NCBI GenBank assembly: GCA_903848955.1
Contig: CAINHS010000084.1
Span: forward strand, 1-52,828
Length of the DNA stretch: 52,828 nucleotides
Source of the DNA: an uncultured beta proteobacterium
GTDB lineage: Bacteria > Pseudomonadota > Gammaproteobacteria > Burkholderiales > Rhodocyclaceae
Direction of reading: 5' to 3'
Below the pieces are notes generated by a model. The model saw only the letters and a program-made list of their open reading frames with translations. It was not told the DNA's origin and did no database searches. Each line of letters opens with the position of its first letter. Position 1 is the first letter of the stretch. Below are positions 50,955-52,828 of this stretch, piece by piece. The position numbers were made by a program, and so were the translations under genes.

Positions 50955-52828
50955 TTGGAATTCAGCACTCTAACGCTTTACATTGTCGCCGCCGGGTTGA
51001 GCATCAGCCTCAGTCTGGTGCTGATGGCATTTGCCCGTTTCCAGCCGGGTACGCGGGTGACAGGAAGTTGCGCCGTCGCGATTCTGGTGCTTTCTGCCGG
51101 ACTCCTTGCTTCCGGTATCGGCCCGGCGCTGCCGCGCTGGATGACCGTCATTGTGGCCAACATGGTGCTGATCGCTGCCGGCGTGATCCTGCATTCCGGC
51201 TTTGCCGCGTTTTGCAAACAGCGCGATGTCAGCTTCGACCGTTCCGGCTGGGGCCTGGTCGCGCTGACGGCTCTGCCTTTCTGGTACTGGGGCTTGATCG
51301 AGCCCAATGGCAACTACCGGAGTGCCGTTTTCTCATTGGCGGTTGCGGCGATCAATGTGCGTACGGCTTTTCTGCTGGGGCGGACAGCCTTGCAGCCTCC
51401 GGGCAGCGCACCGGTGCGGGTCATGGCGATCCTGTTCGGCATCCTCGTTGCGTGGATGGCCGCGCGTGGCGTTCTGGCGATTGCCGCCGAACCGCCCGCC
51501 GTGACTCTGCGCGGCGCCAATCCGACCACATGGATTACGGTGTTCTGGTACATCGTCCTCATCGCGTTGATGACGGCATGCATCATCTGGATGGAATCCG
51601 ATCGCCTGAATGTGAGACGGCGGGACAGTTCCAGCGATGTCGGCAGCATCGGTTTTATCGATTATTTCCGCAACAGGCTGCTCCTGTTATGGGCTGCTGT
51701 GATCATCCTGATGGTTGGAATCGGCGGCGAAGCCGGAGTCGTCTATGCGAAATTGTACGCATCGGAGAAGGCGCGGCTCATACACGTCACCGAACTTGCC
51801 AACGAAGCGTTCGTCGAGCATACGGTGCAGGTCGCCAATCAGGTGGATACGATTCTGCATGCGGTGCGGGCCCATTATCTTCGTACCCGTTCCGTTGCCG
51901 AAACGCAAGACTTCATCGAATCGCTGCGCTTTGACAGATCGTTCATCGACAACATCTATCTCATCGCACCCGACGGGCGAATCGTCATTTCACACGATCC
52001 TGCAGTAAAGGGCCGGAGTGTCACCGACCGCGAGTATTTTTCGTTTCATCAGTCCAGCGGCGACGACCGGCTTTCTATTTCTCCGGTAGAAAGCGGGCGC
52101 GTTACGGCAAAGCTCCACTTTCGGATCACCCGCCGCATCAGCAATCCCGACGGCACCTTCGGCGGGCTGGTTCTGGCTGCGGTGAATCCGGAATCGTTCG
52201 CGCGCTACTACCGCACCCTCGCCACCGGGCCGCAGAGCGTGGCGGCCCTGGTGGGAATTGCCGATCGCAAGCTGAGGGCCCGCGTGCCGGAACCGCCCTT
52301 CGATCGCTGGAAAATGCCGCTCGAATCTCCGATCTGGGACGCACTGGAAAAGTCGCCTTCGGGCCTTTATGAAAGTGCCAGTCCCGTCGACGGAATCCGC
52401 CGCATAAGCGCATACCGCAAGGTGGGCCAACTGCCGCTGGTAATGGTCACCGGATTTTCGGAAGAAGACGTGACGCAAAGCGTCCGCGAACGCATGGTCT
52501 GGCTGGCGGCGGTAGTGATCACCGTGCTCGGGGCCGCCTTCGTCCTGGCTGCGCTGCTGACCATCGAGATCCGGCGTCGCGACGATCAGGACCGCTTCAT
52601 GTCCATGCTGAGCCATGAACTGAAGACTCCCATGTCGGTCATCCGCATGACGCTGGGCATCGAAGGCATCCCCGCTGCCATCAAGGAACGCGTAGTCCGC
52701 TCCGTGAGCGACATGAATGCGATTCTCGAACGCTGCCTCCAGTCCGATCGCCTGCGACACGGCCGGGTCAATCCGGTGCCGGTCTCCTGCCGCATCGAGG
52801 AAATACTCGATCAGCTTCTGGTCGCAAG
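50955..52828 (+). CDS. Membrane histidine kinase, truncated by window edge
   Basis: The frame is open from the TTG at 50955 to the end of the window (624 codons plus two bases), so the C-terminus is missing. The start is chosen because the first segment (LTLYIVAAGLSISLSLVLMAF) is a membrane helix. Order: a multi-helix membrane domain (about 1-225), a further TM (about 238-262), a Cache-like periplasmic domain (about 265-505), a TM (about 515-540), and HisKA with His554 in MLSHELKTPMS. The ATPase domain lies beyond the edge. It lies 115 bases after the DUF1302 gene. Confidence 0.8.
   Translation, partial: MEFSTLTLYIVAAGLSISLSLVLMAFARFQPGTRVTGSCAVAILVLSAGLLASGIGPALPRWMTVIVANMVLIAAGVILHSGFAAFCKQRDVSFDRSGWGLVALTALPFWYWGLIEPNGNYRSAVFSLAVAAINVRTAFLLGRTALQPPGSAPVRVMAILFGILVAWMAARGVLAIAAEPPAVTLRGANPTTWITVFWYIVLIALMTACIIWMESDRLNVRRRDSSSDVGSIGFIDYFRNRLLLLWAAVIILMVGIGGEAGVVYAKLYASEKARLIHVTELANEAFVEHTVQVANQVDTILHAVRAHYLRTRSVAETQDFIESLRFDRSFIDNIYLIAPDGRIVISHDPAVKGRSVTDREYFSFHQSSGDDRLSISPVESGRVTAKLHFRITRRISNPDGTFGGLVLAAVNPESFARYYRTLATGPQSVAALVGIADRKLRARVPEPPFDRWKMPLESPIWDALEKSPSGLYESASPVDGIRRISAYRKVGQLPLVMVTGFSEEDVTQSVRERMVWLAAVVITVLGAAFVLAALLTIEIRRRDDQDRFMSMLSHELKTPMSVIRMTLGIEGIPAAIKERVVRSVSDMNAILERCLQSDRLRHGRVNPVPVSCRIEEILDQLLVA

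Overview
The window is about 53 kb of high-GC, densely coded DNA (roughly 60-65% GC by eye). It carries the chromosomal backbone of a betaproteobacterium. The gene neighbourhoods prfB-lysS, pyrG-kdsA-eno-ftsB and mnmC, together with the acyl-CoA-centred metabolism and a DUF1302 outer-membrane protein, suggest a Rhodocyclales or Sterolibacteriaceae-like lineage. That placement is an inference from gene order and protein character, not from a phylogenetic marker. There is no insertion sequence, prophage or CRISPR array.

Layout. Positions 1-2.6 kb hold a 41-bp tandem repeat, an Ala/Pro-rich lipoprotein and the 23S rRNA methyltransferase rlmD. 2.6-7.2 kb is mostly minus strand: a BI-1/YccA membrane protein, tRNA-Ser, a three-gene acyl-CoA operon (ligase, glutathione transferase, enoyl-CoA isomerase-like protein) and queD. 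7.3-12.8 kb holds a radical SAM protein, aspartokinase, a flavodoxin-like protein, tRNA-Val, gltX and a lipoprotein with a degenerate zinc-protease motif. 12.8-17.4 kb is mnmC-lysS-prfB on the minus strand, with the RF2 programmed frameshift. 17.5-22.7 kb is the plus-strand pyrG-kdsA-eno-ftsB backbone, interrupted by a nucleotidyltransferase plus a short HepT-like gene. 22.7-29.8 kb is minus strand: gamma carbonic anhydrase, DEAD-box helicase, rRNA methyltransferase, pseudouridine synthase, cytochrome c, and a second acyl-CoA operon (thioesterase, MaoC hydratase, dienoyl-CoA isomerase). 30-39 kb holds tRNA-His, a non-coding stretch with clustered DnaA boxes, a TPR-glycosyltransferase protein, a large Cache-type histidine kinase convergent with a single-domain response regulator, an IclR regulator, a PolB-like exonuclease and an isochorismatase-like hydrolase.

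39-49 kb is a nearly complete beta-oxidation island: two paralogous 596-aa acyl-CoA dehydrogenases, a bifunctional hydroxyacyl-CoA dehydrogenase/enoyl-CoA hydratase, a thiolase, both electron-transfer flavoprotein subunits, and a divergent TetR regulator. Palindromic operator-like sites lie in front of both transcription units. With the ligase, the isomerases for unsaturated acids, the MaoC hydratase and the thioesterase elsewhere in the window, this suggests an organism that lives on fatty acids or other acyl-CoA-yielding substrates. The window ends with a DUF1302 outer-membrane protein and a second membrane-bound histidine kinase, cut off by the window edge.

The points most worth a second look are: the antitoxin-like nucleotidyltransferase with a seemingly truncated toxin inside the pyrG-kdsA operon; the M48-like lipoprotein whose first zinc histidine is Arg; the palindromes in front of pyrG, the first acyl-CoA dehydrogenase and etfB; the DnaA-box cluster; and the histidine kinase/response regulator pair whose genes overlap tail to tail. 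No complete, clearly undescribed system was recognised.
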